A program made the position numbers and the translations under genes. A stretch of 39,747 nucleotides of DNA, taken from NCBI GenBank assembly GCA_964600075.1, contig CAZRIE010000032.1, forward strand, positions 1 to 39,747, written 5' to 3'. Below the pieces are notes generated by a model. It was not told the DNA's origin and did not search any database. It saw nothing but the letters and a program-made list of their open reading frames with translations. Shown piece after piece: positions 24,489-32,716 of the stretch (positions within the stretch are counted from its first letter, which is position 1; each line of letters opens with the position of its first letter). The DNA is from CAZRIE01 sp964600075. GTDB taxonomy: Bacteria; Bacteroidota; Bacteroidia; Flavobacteriales; Flavobacteriaceae.

Positions 24489-24606
24489 AGGCACCGAAGA
24501 ATTCCTAAAAGATAACAAAACTGCATTTATTACCCATTATTTATTCTGCCGTTTTTCAATAAGGTGCTTTTTTTGCTGGTAAAGATTTCGAGAATTACGC
24601 TCTTCA

Positions 24607-25446
24607 CTACGACTCTAAAAAATTAACGATTCTATTGTTGATATCGTCTTGATGCATTGAATGCCCCAAGCCTTTGGTGCGAATAAAGGTGCTGCCCTCC
24701 CAATTAGCATGTACTTTTTCAGAGGCATGAAAGGGGGCAAGCATATCGAGTTCGTCGTGTATTAGGAGTCCCTGTTTGGTGTTGTTATTTACGAACCGCG
24801 AAGATGAAAAATCACGTACGCTCATACCAAATCGTTTGATAATATGGGTTTCAAAAGCATTTAGCACACGGTTATTAAAACCCACAAGCTTTTGATAATG
24901 TGCGAGCAGTTCGTAAAACTCCGATGGCGAACCAATGGTCACGATTTTTTCTACATTGGTATTCTGGTGGTTAAACTCATCTAAAAGAATGGCCATGCCC
25001 CCAAAGGAATGGCCTATAACATGTTTAGGAGAATAGGTTTCGATAACTTTTTGAATACAATCGGAATATAGGGGGAGGTATAAATATTTGCCCGAAGAAT
25101 GGCCATGCCCCGGGGCATCAAATGCGACAATATTATAATCGGCCTCGTGTAGTTTTTCGATAAGTATACGCCAACGGAAACTGTTGCTCTCCCAGCCATG
25201 TACGAGTAATACCATCTCTTTTTTACCGGGCCATAGATAGGTCTGCAGTCGATGTCCGCATGCTTCCAAAATAGAATTTTTGGCAGCTTCTAGATAATCA
25301 TGTTGTTGTGGGAGAACCTTTCCTTTTCTAACAGTAACGAAGACGTCGAACGTTTTTTTGGCCGCTATTTTCTTGGAAAACAGAACCAGCACATTGAAGT
25401 AAAGCCTGTATACTTTTGGGAGTATTTTGTTCAAGAGTTTTCGCAT
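24607..25446 (-). CDS. Alpha/beta hydrolase
   Basis: A 279-aa hydrolase with oxyanion motif LVHGWESN (81-88), FDAPGHGHSSGK, nucleophile elbow GHSFGG (S147), acid at the HDELDML segment and base in GLGHSMH. The N-terminal 30 residues are hydrophobic and basic, so it may sit at the inner membrane. Substrate unknown. It is divergent from an HxlR regulator gene across an 80-101 bp gap that contains a perfect palindrome, so it is a likely target of that regulator. Confidence 0.87.
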   Translation of the reverse strand: MRKLLNKILPKVYRLYFNVLVLFSKKIAAKKTFDVFVTVRKGKVLPQQHDYLEAAKNSILEACGHRLQTYLWPGKKEMVLLVHGWESNSFRWRILIEKLHEADYNIVAFDAPGHGHSSGKYLYLPLYSDCIQKVIETYSPKHVIGHSFGGMAILLDEFNHQNTNVEKIVTIGSPSEFYELLAHYQKLVGFNNRVLNAFETHIIKRFGMSVRDFSSSRFVNNNTKQGLLIHDELDMLAPFHASEKVHANWEGSTFIRTKGLGHSMHQDDINNRIVNFLES

Positions 25447-25460
25447 GCTTTGTAATTTCG

Positions 25461-25475
25461 GTTACTTTAAGTAAC
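25461..25475. promoter_or_regulatory. Palindromic operator candidate (HxlR)
   Basis: GTTACTTTAAGTAAC is a perfect 7-1-7 palindrome, 15 nt from the hydrolase start and 72 nt before the regulator ATG. A weaker second pair (GTAACTTGG and AACTAAAGTAC, 25471-25501) follows. HxlR-type dimers bind this kind of inverted repeat; binding here is inferred. Confidence 0.55.
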
Positions 25476-25547
25476 TTGGTAAGAAATAAAAACTAAAGTA
25501 CACTTTCTTTTCCTCAAAGAAAAGAGGTGTCAAAAATAGCATTACGT

Positions 25548-25976
25548 ATGCAAACGGAAACTATTACTGAAAACCAGAAAGTTAGGGTCGCAAAAAAAAT
25601 CAAAAAAATGTTTGGGCATATCGATTACCGAACTGAACACTATTGTCCCATACGCGATGTGATGGCCTTGGCCTCCGATAAGTGGAGTATTCTTATCATT
25701 TTGTATCTGGGTTACTATCCCGTATTGCGTTTCAACCAGATAAAAAAGAAGGTATACGGCATCTCAAATAAGGTACTAAGTGAACGTCTAAAACATTTGG
25801 AAGGTGATGGGTATCTTGAAAGAACACTATTTCCTGAAGTACCTATACGTGTGGAATATAAACTGACCGATTTCGGCCATTCATACCTGCAAAAACTTAT
25901 CGAACTGACGGAATGGGCGGAGAAGCATAAACATTTTGTAATGACAAATCGTAACCAGTTTCAAAAAAGCTCATGA
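25548..25976 (+). CDS. HxlR-family winged-helix regulator
   Basis: A 142-aa DNA-binding protein. C33 opens the typical CPIRDVMALASDKWSILII helix. The winged helix continues through RFNQIKKKVYGISNKVLSERLKHLEGDGYLER and the wing (RVEYKLTDFG). The conserved cysteine is where redox or electrophile-sensing relatives respond. Start: ATG 25548 preferred; a GTG at 25527 would add seven residues. It is divergent from the alpha/beta hydrolase. A 7-bp arm hairpin (TTTCTTT/AAAGAAA, about 25503-25520) lies in the leader. Confidence 0.92.
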   Translation: MQTETITENQKVRVAKKIKKMFGHIDYRTEHYCPIRDVMALASDKWSILIILYLGYYPVLRFNQIKKKVYGISNKVLSERLKHLEGDGYLERTLFPEVPIRVEYKLTDFGHSYLQKLIELTEWAEKHKHFVMTNRNQFQKSS

Positions 25977-26019
25977 ACCAATGTAGTCATTGTTTTACAG
26001 GACTACTCCTTCATTGGTT
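25976..26019. terminator. Possible bidirectional hairpin between convergent genes
   Basis: AACCAATGTAGTC (25976-25988) pairs with GACTAC (26001-26006) and CATTGGTT (26012-26019), with a small bulge. It sits between the HxlR and YitT stop codons and overlaps both ends. There is no T run, so terminator function is uncertain. Confidence 0.35.
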
Positions 26020-26980
26020 TCCGCTTTATCATTCCTCCTTTGATGTCCTTGACCACGCCCATAACAATAAAGGCCGTTTTGTCGATTTTATCGATTTCGG
26101 TACTTAGACGGGCGAGTTCCAAACGGGTCAATACTGTATAGATAATTTCCATAGTCTTGCGTTGGCCACCAAATTGGCTATAACCGCCTTGGCCCTTGTA
26201 TATTGTACAGGCCCTTCTCATTTTATCGGTGAGCATGATACGTATCTCTTCGTTCTTTGGCGAAATAATGGTTACCCCGATATATTCTTCGACACCGTCG
26301 ACAACATAATTAACGGTCTTGGCTGCAACCAGATAGGTGAGAATGGCATAGAGCGCAACTTCCATGGAAAGTAAATAGGCACCTGCGGAAAAGATAAAGA
26401 TATTAATGAGCAGTAATACATCGCCAATGGTCAAGTGCCATTTTCTGCTGAGGTAAATGGCCAGCACTTCCGTACCGTCGATGACACTGCCCCCTCGCAT
26501 GGCCATGCCGATACCCAGCCCGAGAAAGAAGCCACCGAAAACGGAAATTAGAAGTTTATCGCTCGTAATAATGGGGTAGGGAACAAAATGTACCACAAGT
26601 GCAAGTGCAACGATGGCCAAGATACTTTTGATAGCGAATTTTTTGCTTATCATTTTGGCGCCCATAATAATAAAAGGCAAGTTGACGATGACCAATAAAA
26701 GTCCCAACGGTATTTCTGAGGTTACCTGTATCAAAAGGGAAACTCCGGTAGCGCCTCCATCGATAAACTGATTGGGAAGCAAGAAACCCTTTAGTCCGAA
26801 ACCCGCTGCGCATACGCCGATGGCTATGAACAACAATTCTTTAATGGCATGGGCCAACTCGACCTGTCCTGAGCGTACTTCTTTTATAAGCTGCCGTTTT
26901 GAGACTTTTTTAGCTTCCCCTTTACCCTTTAATTTGGTCTTGGCACGCTCTACCAATAAATATTGCAAAAGTGGATTCAT
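26003..26980 (-). CDS. YitT-family membrane protein (DUF161 and DUF2179)
   Basis: A 325-aa inner-membrane protein. A basic N-terminal tail (1-45) leads into five or six helices (about 46-220; hallmark GFLLPNQFIDGGATGVSLL and GGSVIDGTEVLAIYL). A soluble DUF2179 domain follows (about 235-315; ACTIYKGQGGYSQFGGQ and MEIIYTVLTRLELARL). Function is unknown in the family. Convergent with the HxlR gene. Confidence 0.92.
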   Translation of the reverse strand: MNPLLQYLLVERAKTKLKGKGEAKKVSKRQLIKEVRSGQVELAHAIKELLFIAIGVCAAGFGLKGFLLPNQFIDGGATGVSLLIQVTSEIPLGLLLVIVNLPFIIMGAKMISKKFAIKSILAIVALALVVHFVPYPIITSDKLLISVFGGFFLGLGIGMAMRGGSVIDGTEVLAIYLSRKWHLTIGDVLLLINIFIFSAGAYLLSMEVALYAILTYLVAAKTVNYVVDGVEEYIGVTIISPKNEEIRIMLTDKMRRACTIYKGQGGYSQFGGQRKTMEIIYTVLTRLELARLSTEIDKIDKTAFIVMGVVKDIKGGMIKRKPMKE

Positions 26981-27065
26981 GATGGACTTAATTATTTCGT
27001 GCGTTAAAATTTCCTTGAACCTACTTCGACGGAAGGCACGCTTGAGTTTGTATTTGAACTAGTTT

Positions 27066-27614
27066 TTAATCCCAGGCGACCATCATATACTTGAGCTTGG
27101 CATCATCTGGAATCTGTACAGCTTCAATATTCACACTCGAAACATAGCGTAGACTTGAAGGTAATTGTTCTTTGCTGATGGTGAAATACACATCGCTGTC
27201 CTTTAGTAAAATGACAACATTGTTCATCGAGGTGACTACTTTTCGTATGGTATAGTTATCCTTTATATCCTTAAAAGTACTGCCGAGGCCTATTCCTTTG
27301 TCCGTAGTAAAGCGCGAATCTTCGATACGAATATTCTCAATGGTCGGAATACTATCGGAACTTGGGGTCAAGGTCAGCAAATGTTTGCCGCCCTTCTCGA
27401 AAACTTTTATTTTTTTGCTGTTGTTGGCGGCATTGACAATAGCGGAATCTTTTGCGATAGAATCGTTCTCATAAATTACTTCTAGGTCTCGGGCCAAGCT
27501 GATCTTATCTAATTTTCCGACGACGTCTTTGGTAATCAAGAAGGTGGAATTTTTTTCTTTTTCGCAGCTCGTAAATAAAAGAACCAGACAGATAAATACT
27601 AAAATACTTCTCAT
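27066..27614 (-). CDS. Lipoprotein of unknown function
   Basis: A 182-aa lipoprotein with lipobox LLFTSC (C17) and a beta-rich mature part. Two features stand out: a segment LLTLTPSSDSIPTIENIRIE and, after it, FTTDKGIGLGSTFKDIKDNY, the pattern of proteins that compare a threshold with a start value. I do not recognise the family. It lies 60 nt downstream of the HerA-like ATPase gene on the same strand and is probably cotranscribed with it. Confidence 0.75.
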   Translation of the reverse strand: MRSILVFICLVLLFTSCEKEKNSTFLITKDVVGKLDKISLARDLEVIYENDSIAKDSAIVNAANNSKKIKVFEKGGKHLLTLTPSSDSIPTIENIRIEDSRFTTDKGIGLGSTFKDIKDNYTIRKVVTSMNNVVILLKDSDVYFTISKEQLPSSLRYVSSVNIEAVQIPDDAKLKYMMVAWD

Positions 27615-27674
27615 ATGTTTCTTGGTAAATGATATTTTTGGTTTTGGTTTTCGGTTCTCTTTTCCGGTTTTTTA

Positions 27675-29174
27675 TTACCGCATAACTTTCTTCAAAATCC
27701 CCAAAACTCCGCGAATAAAAGTTGCACTTGTCAAGACTTTTATAATGGGATTTTGGCGTGTACTGGTTCTTCTGCTCGAAGTTCGGGGTTTTGCCTTCTC
27801 CTTTTCCGCAGCGGTTTCGGCTTTTTCAATTTTTTCGTTCAGAATTTCATAGGCGCTTTCGCGGTCGATGATTTCTCCGTATTTTTTGACGAGTTTCGAA
27901 GTATCAATAACAGATTTTAGCTCACGATCGGTCAATACATCCATACGGCTCATCGGTGCGCGGAGTAGCGTTGCGGCTAGGGGAGTTGGTCTTCCTTTTT
28001 CATCAAGCGCCGAAATCAACGCTTCGCCGATACCCAAGGAGGTCAATACTTCTTTGGTATCGTAAAATTCCGATTCGGGATAGTTTTCAGCGGTCAATTT
28101 TATGGCCTTTCGATCTCTTGCCGTAAAAGCACGTAAAGCATGTTGTACCTTGAGGCCCAATTGGGCAAGCACCGCATTGGGTACATCGGTCGGGTTTTGA
28201 GTAACGAAGTAAAGACCGATACCCTTTGAGCGTATAAGCTTTACAATACTTTCGATTTGGTCGAGTAAGGCTTTTGACGCTTCTTTGAAAATAAGGTGGG
28301 CCTCGTCGATAAAGAGAATTAATTCGGGTCTATCACTATCGCCTTGCTCGGGAAAAGTACTATAGATTTCTGCCAAAAGGCTTAACATAAAAGTGGAAAA
28401 GAGTTTGGGCCGATCTTGAATATCTGTCAACCGGATAATGTTGATATAGCCTCTTCCATTTTCATCGATTCGGGTAAGGTCGTCGACTTCGAACGATTTT
28501 TCTCCAAAGAACAGATCGGCACCTTGCTGTTCAAGTTCTATTATTTTTCTGAGGATGGTACCTGTAGAGCTGGTCGAAATGCGGCCGTAGTCTTTGGTGA
28601 ATTCGGCTTTGCCTGCTCCAGTGGCATATTGCAATACCTTTTTGAAATCCTTCAGGTCTAAAAGAGGAAGTTTATTATCATCACAATATTTAAAGACAAC
28701 GGCTACGATACCTTCCTGTGTTTCGGAAAGGTCTAGAATACGCGACAAAAGAGTTGGCCCAAATTCGGAAACCGTTGCCCTCAGTTTAACGCCATCCTGT
28801 TCTGAAAGGGAAAGAATCTCCACAGGAAAGGCTTTGGCCTCGAACGGAAGCCCGATTTTAGCATGGCGTTCATCGATTTTCGGATGCCCTGGGCTCGGTT
28901 GTGCAATGCCGCTCAAATCTCCTTTTAGGTCCATCAGCAATACTGGTATCCCTTTATCCGATAAATTCTCTGCAATGATCTGAAGCGTTTTGGTCTTTCC
29001 GGTGCCTGTGGCGCCCGCAATAAGCCCGTGACGGTTCAGTGTCTTGAGCGGTACTTTTACATAGGCGTTGGTGACAGCTTCTCCATCGAGCATTGCGGCA
29101 CCCATTACAATGTAATCGCCTTTGGTCGCGTAACCGGATTCAATATGTTTAAAGAATTCCTCTTTATTGGCCAT
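27675..29174 (-). CDS. HerA/DUF853-family ATPase (YjgR-like)
   Basis: A 499-aa P-loop ATPase of the HerA-FtsK superfamily. Walker A is GATGTGKT (54-61); Walker B is LILFIDEAH; an arginine-finger region follows at about 320-345 (KLIRSKGIGLYFVTQNPTDVP). The C-terminal tail (about 455-499) is Lys/Arg/Ser-rich and ends in a short amphipathic helix. DUF853 members are widespread in proteobacteria and Bacteroidota and their role is not settled; this one has no nuclease neighbour such as NurA, so a DNA end-resection role is not supported. Confidence 0.9.
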   Translation of the reverse strand: MANKEEFFKHIESGYATKGDYIVMGAAMLDGEAVTNAYVKVPLKTLNRHGLIAGATGTGKTKTLQIIAENLSDKGIPVLLMDLKGDLSGIAQPSPGHPKIDERHAKIGLPFEAKAFPVEILSLSEQDGVKLRATVSEFGPTLLSRILDLSETQEGIVAVVFKYCDDNKLPLLDLKDFKKVLQYATGAGKAEFTKDYGRISTSSTGTILRKIIELEQQGADLFFGEKSFEVDDLTRIDENGRGYINIIRLTDIQDRPKLFSTFMLSLLAEIYSTFPEQGDSDRPELILFIDEAHLIFKEASKALLDQIESIVKLIRSKGIGLYFVTQNPTDVPNAVLAQLGLKVQHALRAFTARDRKAIKLTAENYPESEFYDTKEVLTSLGIGEALISALDEKGRPTPLAATLLRAPMSRMDVLTDRELKSVIDTSKLVKKYGEIIDRESAYEILNEKIEKAETAAEKEKAKPRTSSRRTSTRQNPIIKVLTSATFIRGVLGILKKVMR

Positions 29175-29311
29175 TGGGTCTATTTTGTGCTAAAAATAGG
29201 GGAATTTTCGGTGGTTCGAGTTAGGGTCGCCATTTTTTGTGTTTGACATAAGTATCCATTATCCATATTCATTAAATTAAATTTGGGTTTTGGAAATTGG
29301 AAAAGAAATAA

Positions 29312-29340
29312 TCTCCCCTTGTGGGGGAGTTAGAGGGGGC
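29312..29340. repeat. G-rich hairpin element before queE
   Basis: CTCCCC (29313-29318) and GGGGAG (29324-29329) form a 6-bp stem with loop TTGTG, followed by TTAGAGGGGGC. It runs directly into the TATCTTTG promoter box. The ffh leader has a related element (GGGAG...TAAGGTGGGGGCTTA), and the gap after queE has a C9 run (29998-30006 region) followed by GAATTAGAGGG. It looks like a small dispersed element carrying or touching a promoter. Confidence 0.5.
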
Positions 29341-29341
29341 T

Positions 29342-29349
29342 TATCTTTG
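29342..29349 (+). promoter_or_regulatory. -7 promoter element of queE (TAnnTTTG)
   Basis: TATCTTTG fits TAnnTTTG exactly and lies 4 nt before the ATG at 29354, so the transcript would be almost leaderless. The tight position supports this start over the GTG at 29321. Confidence 0.5.
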
Positions 29350-29353
29350 GCAA

Positions 29354-29986
29354 ATGCTAAAAGAGGAAGTTTTACAGGAGGTCGATAAAGGAACCTTGCT
29401 GCCATTAATGGAAGAGTTCTATACCATTCAAGGCGAGGGCTTCCATAAGGGTACGGCAGCCTATTTTATACGTGTGGGCGGCTGTGATGTAGGTTGTCAT
29501 TGGTGCGATGTAAAAGAAAGCTGGAATGCAGAAACACATCCGCCGACCGACATAGAACACATTGTCGCAAACGCCGCCAAGTATTCCGATACGATTGTGA
29601 TTACTGGTGGAGAGCCCCTAACGTGGAATATGCAGCCATTGACCGACGCCCTCAAGGACAAAAATCTTCAAACACATATTGAGACCTCCGGCGCTTATAA
29701 GTTAACAGGTACTTGGGACTGGATTTGCCTATCTCCTAAAAAGAACAAGCTGCCCGAAGGAAAAATTTATGATGTGGCACACGAACTCAAGGTCATCGTC
29801 TACAACAAACACGATTTGATTTTTGCCGAACAGGAAGCTAAAAAGGTCAATAAAAACTGTATTTTATATTTACAGCCCGAATGGAGCGTTCGAGAGAAAG
29901 TAACGGCACTAATCGTTGATTACGTGATGCAAAACCCCAAATGGAAAGTTTCTTTACAGACCCATAAATATTTGAATATTCCCTAA
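29354..29986 (+). CDS. queE: 7-carboxy-7-deazaguanine synthase QueE
   Basis: A 210-aa radical SAM enzyme that turns 6-carboxytetrahydropterin into 7-carboxy-7-deazaguanine, on the path to the tRNA base queuosine. The iron-sulfur motif is CDVGCHWC (C44, C48, C51; CX3CX2C). Upstream is EEFYTIQGEGFHKGTAAYFI, the usual substrate-binding start; TGGEPL follows in the second strand. Length is normal. The frame is open to a GTG at 29321, but the promoter and the G-rich element occupy that space. Other que genes are not in the window. Confidence 0.94.
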   Translation: MLKEEVLQEVDKGTLLPLMEEFYTIQGEGFHKGTAAYFIRVGGCDVGCHWCDVKESWNAETHPPTDIEHIVANAAKYSDTIVITGGEPLTWNMQPLTDALKDKNLQTHIETSGAYKLTGTWDWICLSPKKNKLPEGKIYDVAHELKVIVYNKHDLIFAEQEAKKVNKNCILYLQPEWSVREKVTALIVDYVMQNPKWKVSLQTHKYLNIP

Positions 29987-30021
29987 AATAAAATACCCCC
30001 CCCCATTCAGGAATTAGAGGG

Positions 30022-30951
30022 TTATCGTCCACCGTTGGAGGCCAAATCTAAAAGACATTCGTTATCTAAACCAGGGGCGGCGGACAGCGGCCCTTTTGCT
30101 GCTTGGACTTCTAGCATGCTAAGCACACTTTTACCGCTTAACATACATCCTGCCTTTAATCCGGTTTCACTTTTTGCATATGCTGATTTACTTTTGTTAG
30201 AAGGTCCGCCGAATTGTAACTCGGCACGCATAAGGCACCCTTTCACATTACAATGACTGTTCCCCTGCGGCTTCCCTTCGCTGTCCAATATTGTTTCTCC
30301 GTCGTCGTCCTTTTGAACATCTTCATGGTCGTTTACGGTTTCGGTACCTAGATTTACAAGTCCGAACAGATGCCCAAATTCATGGTTCAGGGTTGAGCTC
30401 TCCACGTCTGCATCAGAAATAAAGATACTCTGATCGGCAAGTTTTCGTACGGTAACCTCGTGAATGATCATAGAGGTATTACGGTATACCGCGCCAAGGG
30501 TTACCAAACCTTCATCTTCGTCATCGCCGTCGGCGGGCGCATCTGAGAAATAAATGTAGACGGCCAAGGTATCGCCATCGTTATACAGCGTTCTATTGTC
30601 GCTTTCAAGATCTGAGATTTCATCTAGGGTAAGGCTTTCTTCGTTAGGGGATTCGAGTTTGTTATATTCGATATCGACAACTTCTTTGAACGTTCTTTTT
30701 TTTAGGTACGCTACAAAACCGTCCATAGCTTCTTGAGTAGGTTGAAATCCATCAACATAGGCAATTTCTACCTTTAGTTTAGTGAATTTATCGTTTGACA
30801 ATAGGTCATGGGCAGAATCACCAGTTCCTTGAAGGTTGGCTGTTTTATCTACTGCTTTCGGTTTTTCAGGGGAATCGTCATCGGAATCACTAGAGCATCC
30901 TAACATTAACCCTAAAAAAAGGATGAATATGGTAAAATAAGTCTTTTTCAT
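30022..30951 (-). CDS. Zinc metalloprotease lipoprotein (archaemetzincin-like signature)
   Basis: A 309-aa lipoprotein. ATG 30951 gives a clean signal with lipobox LMLGC (C19) and an acidic serine linker (SSDSDDDS); the 15 residues before it are charged and unlikely. The catalytic motif is NHEFGHLFGLVN (H190, E191, H194). Instead of the usual third histidine six residues on, a loop of about 30 residues leads to SHCNVKGCLM (H233, C234, C239, M241), i.e. H-C-x4-C-x-M. That is the archaemetzincin spacing, but with an insertion. Related flavobacterial proteins are annotated as membrane metalloproteases. Substrate unknown. Convergent with queE. Confidence 0.82.
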   Translation of the reverse strand: MKKTYFTIFILFLGLMLGCSSDSDDDSPEKPKAVDKTANLQGTGDSAHDLLSNDKFTKLKVEIAYVDGFQPTQEAMDGFVAYLKKRTFKEVVDIEYNKLESPNEESLTLDEISDLESDNRTLYNDGDTLAVYIYFSDAPADGDDEDEGLVTLGAVYRNTSMIIHEVTVRKLADQSIFISDADVESSTLNHEFGHLFGLVNLGTETVNDHEDVQKDDDGETILDSEGKPQGNSHCNVKGCLMRAELQFGGPSNKSKSAYAKSETGLKAGCMLSGKSVLSMLEVQAAKGPLSAAPGLDNECLLDLASNGGR

Positions 30952-31140
30952 AAAATTCTTTTTGTCGCTATTTCTATAACGCAAGAAACGTTCCATTTCA
31001 TATTAAACTCGTCTAAACTTTTTATTTTACCTACTCGCGAAGCTTCGGGGTCGAACCCTTATTTTTGCCATTTTTGATTGGCGTAGCCCAGCGCTGCCGT
31101 TAAAAAATACCTTCATTAGGGCACAAAAGTCTTCATTACT

Positions 31141-31159
31141 GCCCGTCTGGCAGGCGGGC
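31141..31159. repeat. Short GC palindrome
   Basis: GCCCGTCTGGCAGGCGGGC folds into an 8-bp stem (one G-T pair) with a 3-nt loop. No T run follows on either strand, so it is more likely a small dispersed palindrome than a terminator, although it sits just after the methyltransferase stop codon. Confidence 0.5.
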
Positions 31160-31190
31160 TTGAACGCAAATAAAAAATTAAACTCATTCA

Positions 31191-31898
31191 TTATTTGGCC
31201 CATATTCTTGCCAAATAGTCGAAATGTTCACCTTTACTTACAAGTTCGCAGGCAAGCCCACTAGCCATAGCAGCGTCTTGTAATCTACGATAATCTATAT
31301 ATAACCAAAAAAAAGGTTCACTTTTATAACTTTTATATTGCATCGTGAATTCAACTTCTCCGTAGTAAGAACCGGAATTTGGGGCCCATCGCCCTCCGTC
31401 GCCGTCTTCGTCGAACATATAAATGATGTCGCTAGAATCGAGTAAAACTTGTCCCCCAGGGTTAAGGAGTGTTTTTAGGTGAGCGAAGAAGGGACCGAGG
31501 TTTTTTAATTTTCCGACAATACCAATACCGTTCATAAGCATTAGTAGGGTGTCGAATTTCTCTTTGGAAAAATCATAAATATCCGAATGTGCGACATTTT
31601 TGAGGCCTCTAAGTTGACAGGCCTTTGAGGCGCCCACCGAACTGTCCAGCGCCATAACTTCGAAACCTTTTTGCTGTAAATGGAGGCTGTGGCTTCCGGC
31701 ACCACAACCAATATCTAAAATGTTTCCCTTACAAAGTTTCAAGGCCTTTTGTTCGAGAATGGGCATGTCGCCATACTTTCGAAAAAGATAGGGTAGGGGA
31801 ATAGCATCCTCTTCATCCAAAGAAGAAAAAGTGGTTATATCTTCAGTATAATTTCCCTTTTGATAATCTAAAAGGGCCATTCCAAAAACGTCGCTCAT
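31191..31898 (-). CDS. Class I SAM-dependent methyltransferase
   Basis: A 235-aa cytoplasmic enzyme with Rossmann motif I ILDIGCGAGSHS (about 60-71), motif II acid D85 area (VMALDSSVGAS), and a motif IV-like stretch FDTLLMLMNGIG. The NG rather than a DPPY or NPPF motif argues against nucleic-acid amino-methylation; a small-molecule or protein substrate is more likely. It is divergent from the YkgJ gene (75 bp between starts). Confidence 0.87.
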   Translation of the reverse strand: MSDVFGMALLDYQKGNYTEDITTFSSLDEEDAIPLPYLFRKYGDMPILEQKALKLCKGNILDIGCGAGSHSLHLQQKGFEVMALDSSVGASKACQLRGLKNVAHSDIYDFSKEKFDTLLMLMNGIGIVGKLKNLGPFFAHLKTLLNPGGQVLLDSSDIIYMFDEDGDGGRWAPNSGSYYGEVEFTMQYKSYKSEPFFWLYIDYRRLQDAAMASGLACELVSKGEHFDYLARIWAK

Positions 31899-31947
31899 AC
31901 ATGGAATATTTATTCTGCAAAAATGGGCTTTTTAGACATTTCTTGTC

Positions 31948-31955
31948 TAGTTTTG
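31948..31955 (+). promoter_or_regulatory. -7 promoter element of the YkgJ gene (TAnnTTTG)
   Basis: TAGTTTTG matches the consensus exactly and lies 18 nt before the ATG at 31974. It shows that the upstream ATG at 31923 is not the true start. Confidence 0.5.
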
Positions 31956-31973
31956 GGCGTAAAATCGATAAAC

Positions 31974-32468
31974 ATGGATGCTGAAATAGCACAACTTCCA
32001 CAAAAAGCAAAGGAAAGCTATGACGAAAGTAAAAAATTCTTCACCAAGCTGAAAAAGCGACCGCCAAAGAATCTTGATTATATAATGCAAGAGTTGCATA
32101 AAGCAGAATTCGAACGTACCGATTGTTTAAAATGCGGAAATTGCTGCAAGACCACGGGCCCTTTGTTCACAAATGCAGATATTGAAAGAATTTCCAAACA
32201 TTTTCGGCAAAAGCCACAGGTGTTTATCGAACAGTATCTTCGCGTGGATGAAGACAACGATTATGTACTTCAGAAAGTGCCATGTGCTTTTTTAGGAGCC
32301 GATAGCTATTGTTCTATATACGACGTGCGACCAAAAGCATGCCGTGAGTTTCCGCATACGGATAGAAAGAAGTTTCATCAAATCACGAATCTTACCCTAA
32401 AGAATGTTGCAGTTTGTCCAGCTGCTTACAATATTGTCGAGGCGATGAAGAAAAGAGTTGGTGGCTAG
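31974..32468 (+). CDS. YkgJ-family cysteine-cluster protein (UPF0153)
   Basis: A 164-aa cytoplasmic protein with a likely zinc or iron-sulfur site. The cysteines are C51, C54, C57 and C58 (CLKCGNCC), then PCAFLGADSYCSIYDVRPKACREFP and a last VCP. This full set is typical of the family. Function is not established. It starts at the ATG at 31974, supported by a promoter box 18 nt upstream. Confidence 0.9.
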   Translation: MDAEIAQLPQKAKESYDESKKFFTKLKKRPPKNLDYIMQELHKAEFERTDCLKCGNCCKTTGPLFTNADIERISKHFRQKPQVFIEQYLRVDEDNDYVLQKVPCAFLGADSYCSIYDVRPKACREFPHTDRKKFHQITNLTLKNVAVCPAAYNIVEAMKKRVGG

Positions 32469-32540
32469 CAGTTTCCATTTACAGTACCTTATAAAGTAAG
32501 CTTATGAGTTTTAAGAAGTTTCATGACCTATAAGAGCCGT

Positions 32541-32603
32541 ATGAAACCAAGAATAGAACGGTTGCGCGAAAAAAAGGTAGTAGTAGGCAGAAGCATTCTG
32601 TAG
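32541..32603 (+). pseudogene. Possible N-terminal relic of a GyrI-like (AraC effector) protein
   Basis: A 20-codon frame reads MKPRIERLREKKVVVGRSIL and then stops. It resembles the conserved start of small GyrI-like ligand-binding proteins (M-x-PRIE-x-L-x-EKKL-x-GK). Nothing downstream continues the match, and the frame is very short, so chance is not excluded. Confidence 0.3.
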
Positions 32604-32636
32604 TTGTAAGTTTTATGCTTTTGAAAAGATAATTTT

Positions 32637-32661
32637 GATTACTGATTACTGATTACTGATT
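32637..32661. repeat. Tandem GATTACT repeat
   Basis: GATTACT occurs three times head to tail and is followed by GATT. The array is too short and lacks spacers for a CRISPR. It lies about 55 bp before the fatty acid hydroxylase gene and could vary in copy number. Confidence 0.8.
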
Positions 32662-32716
32662 CTTCTAACTAAAAACTAACTTTCGTATATTTATTCCGAA
32701 ACCCGAAACCCACGAA

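Noticed and set aside
32500..32531. MSFKKFHDL frame as a second four-helix-bundle relic
   Set aside because: Only nine codons before a stop; too short to separate from chance.
32637..32661. CRISPR-like array
   Set aside because: Only 7-bp units without spacers and no cas genes; it is a simple tandem repeat.
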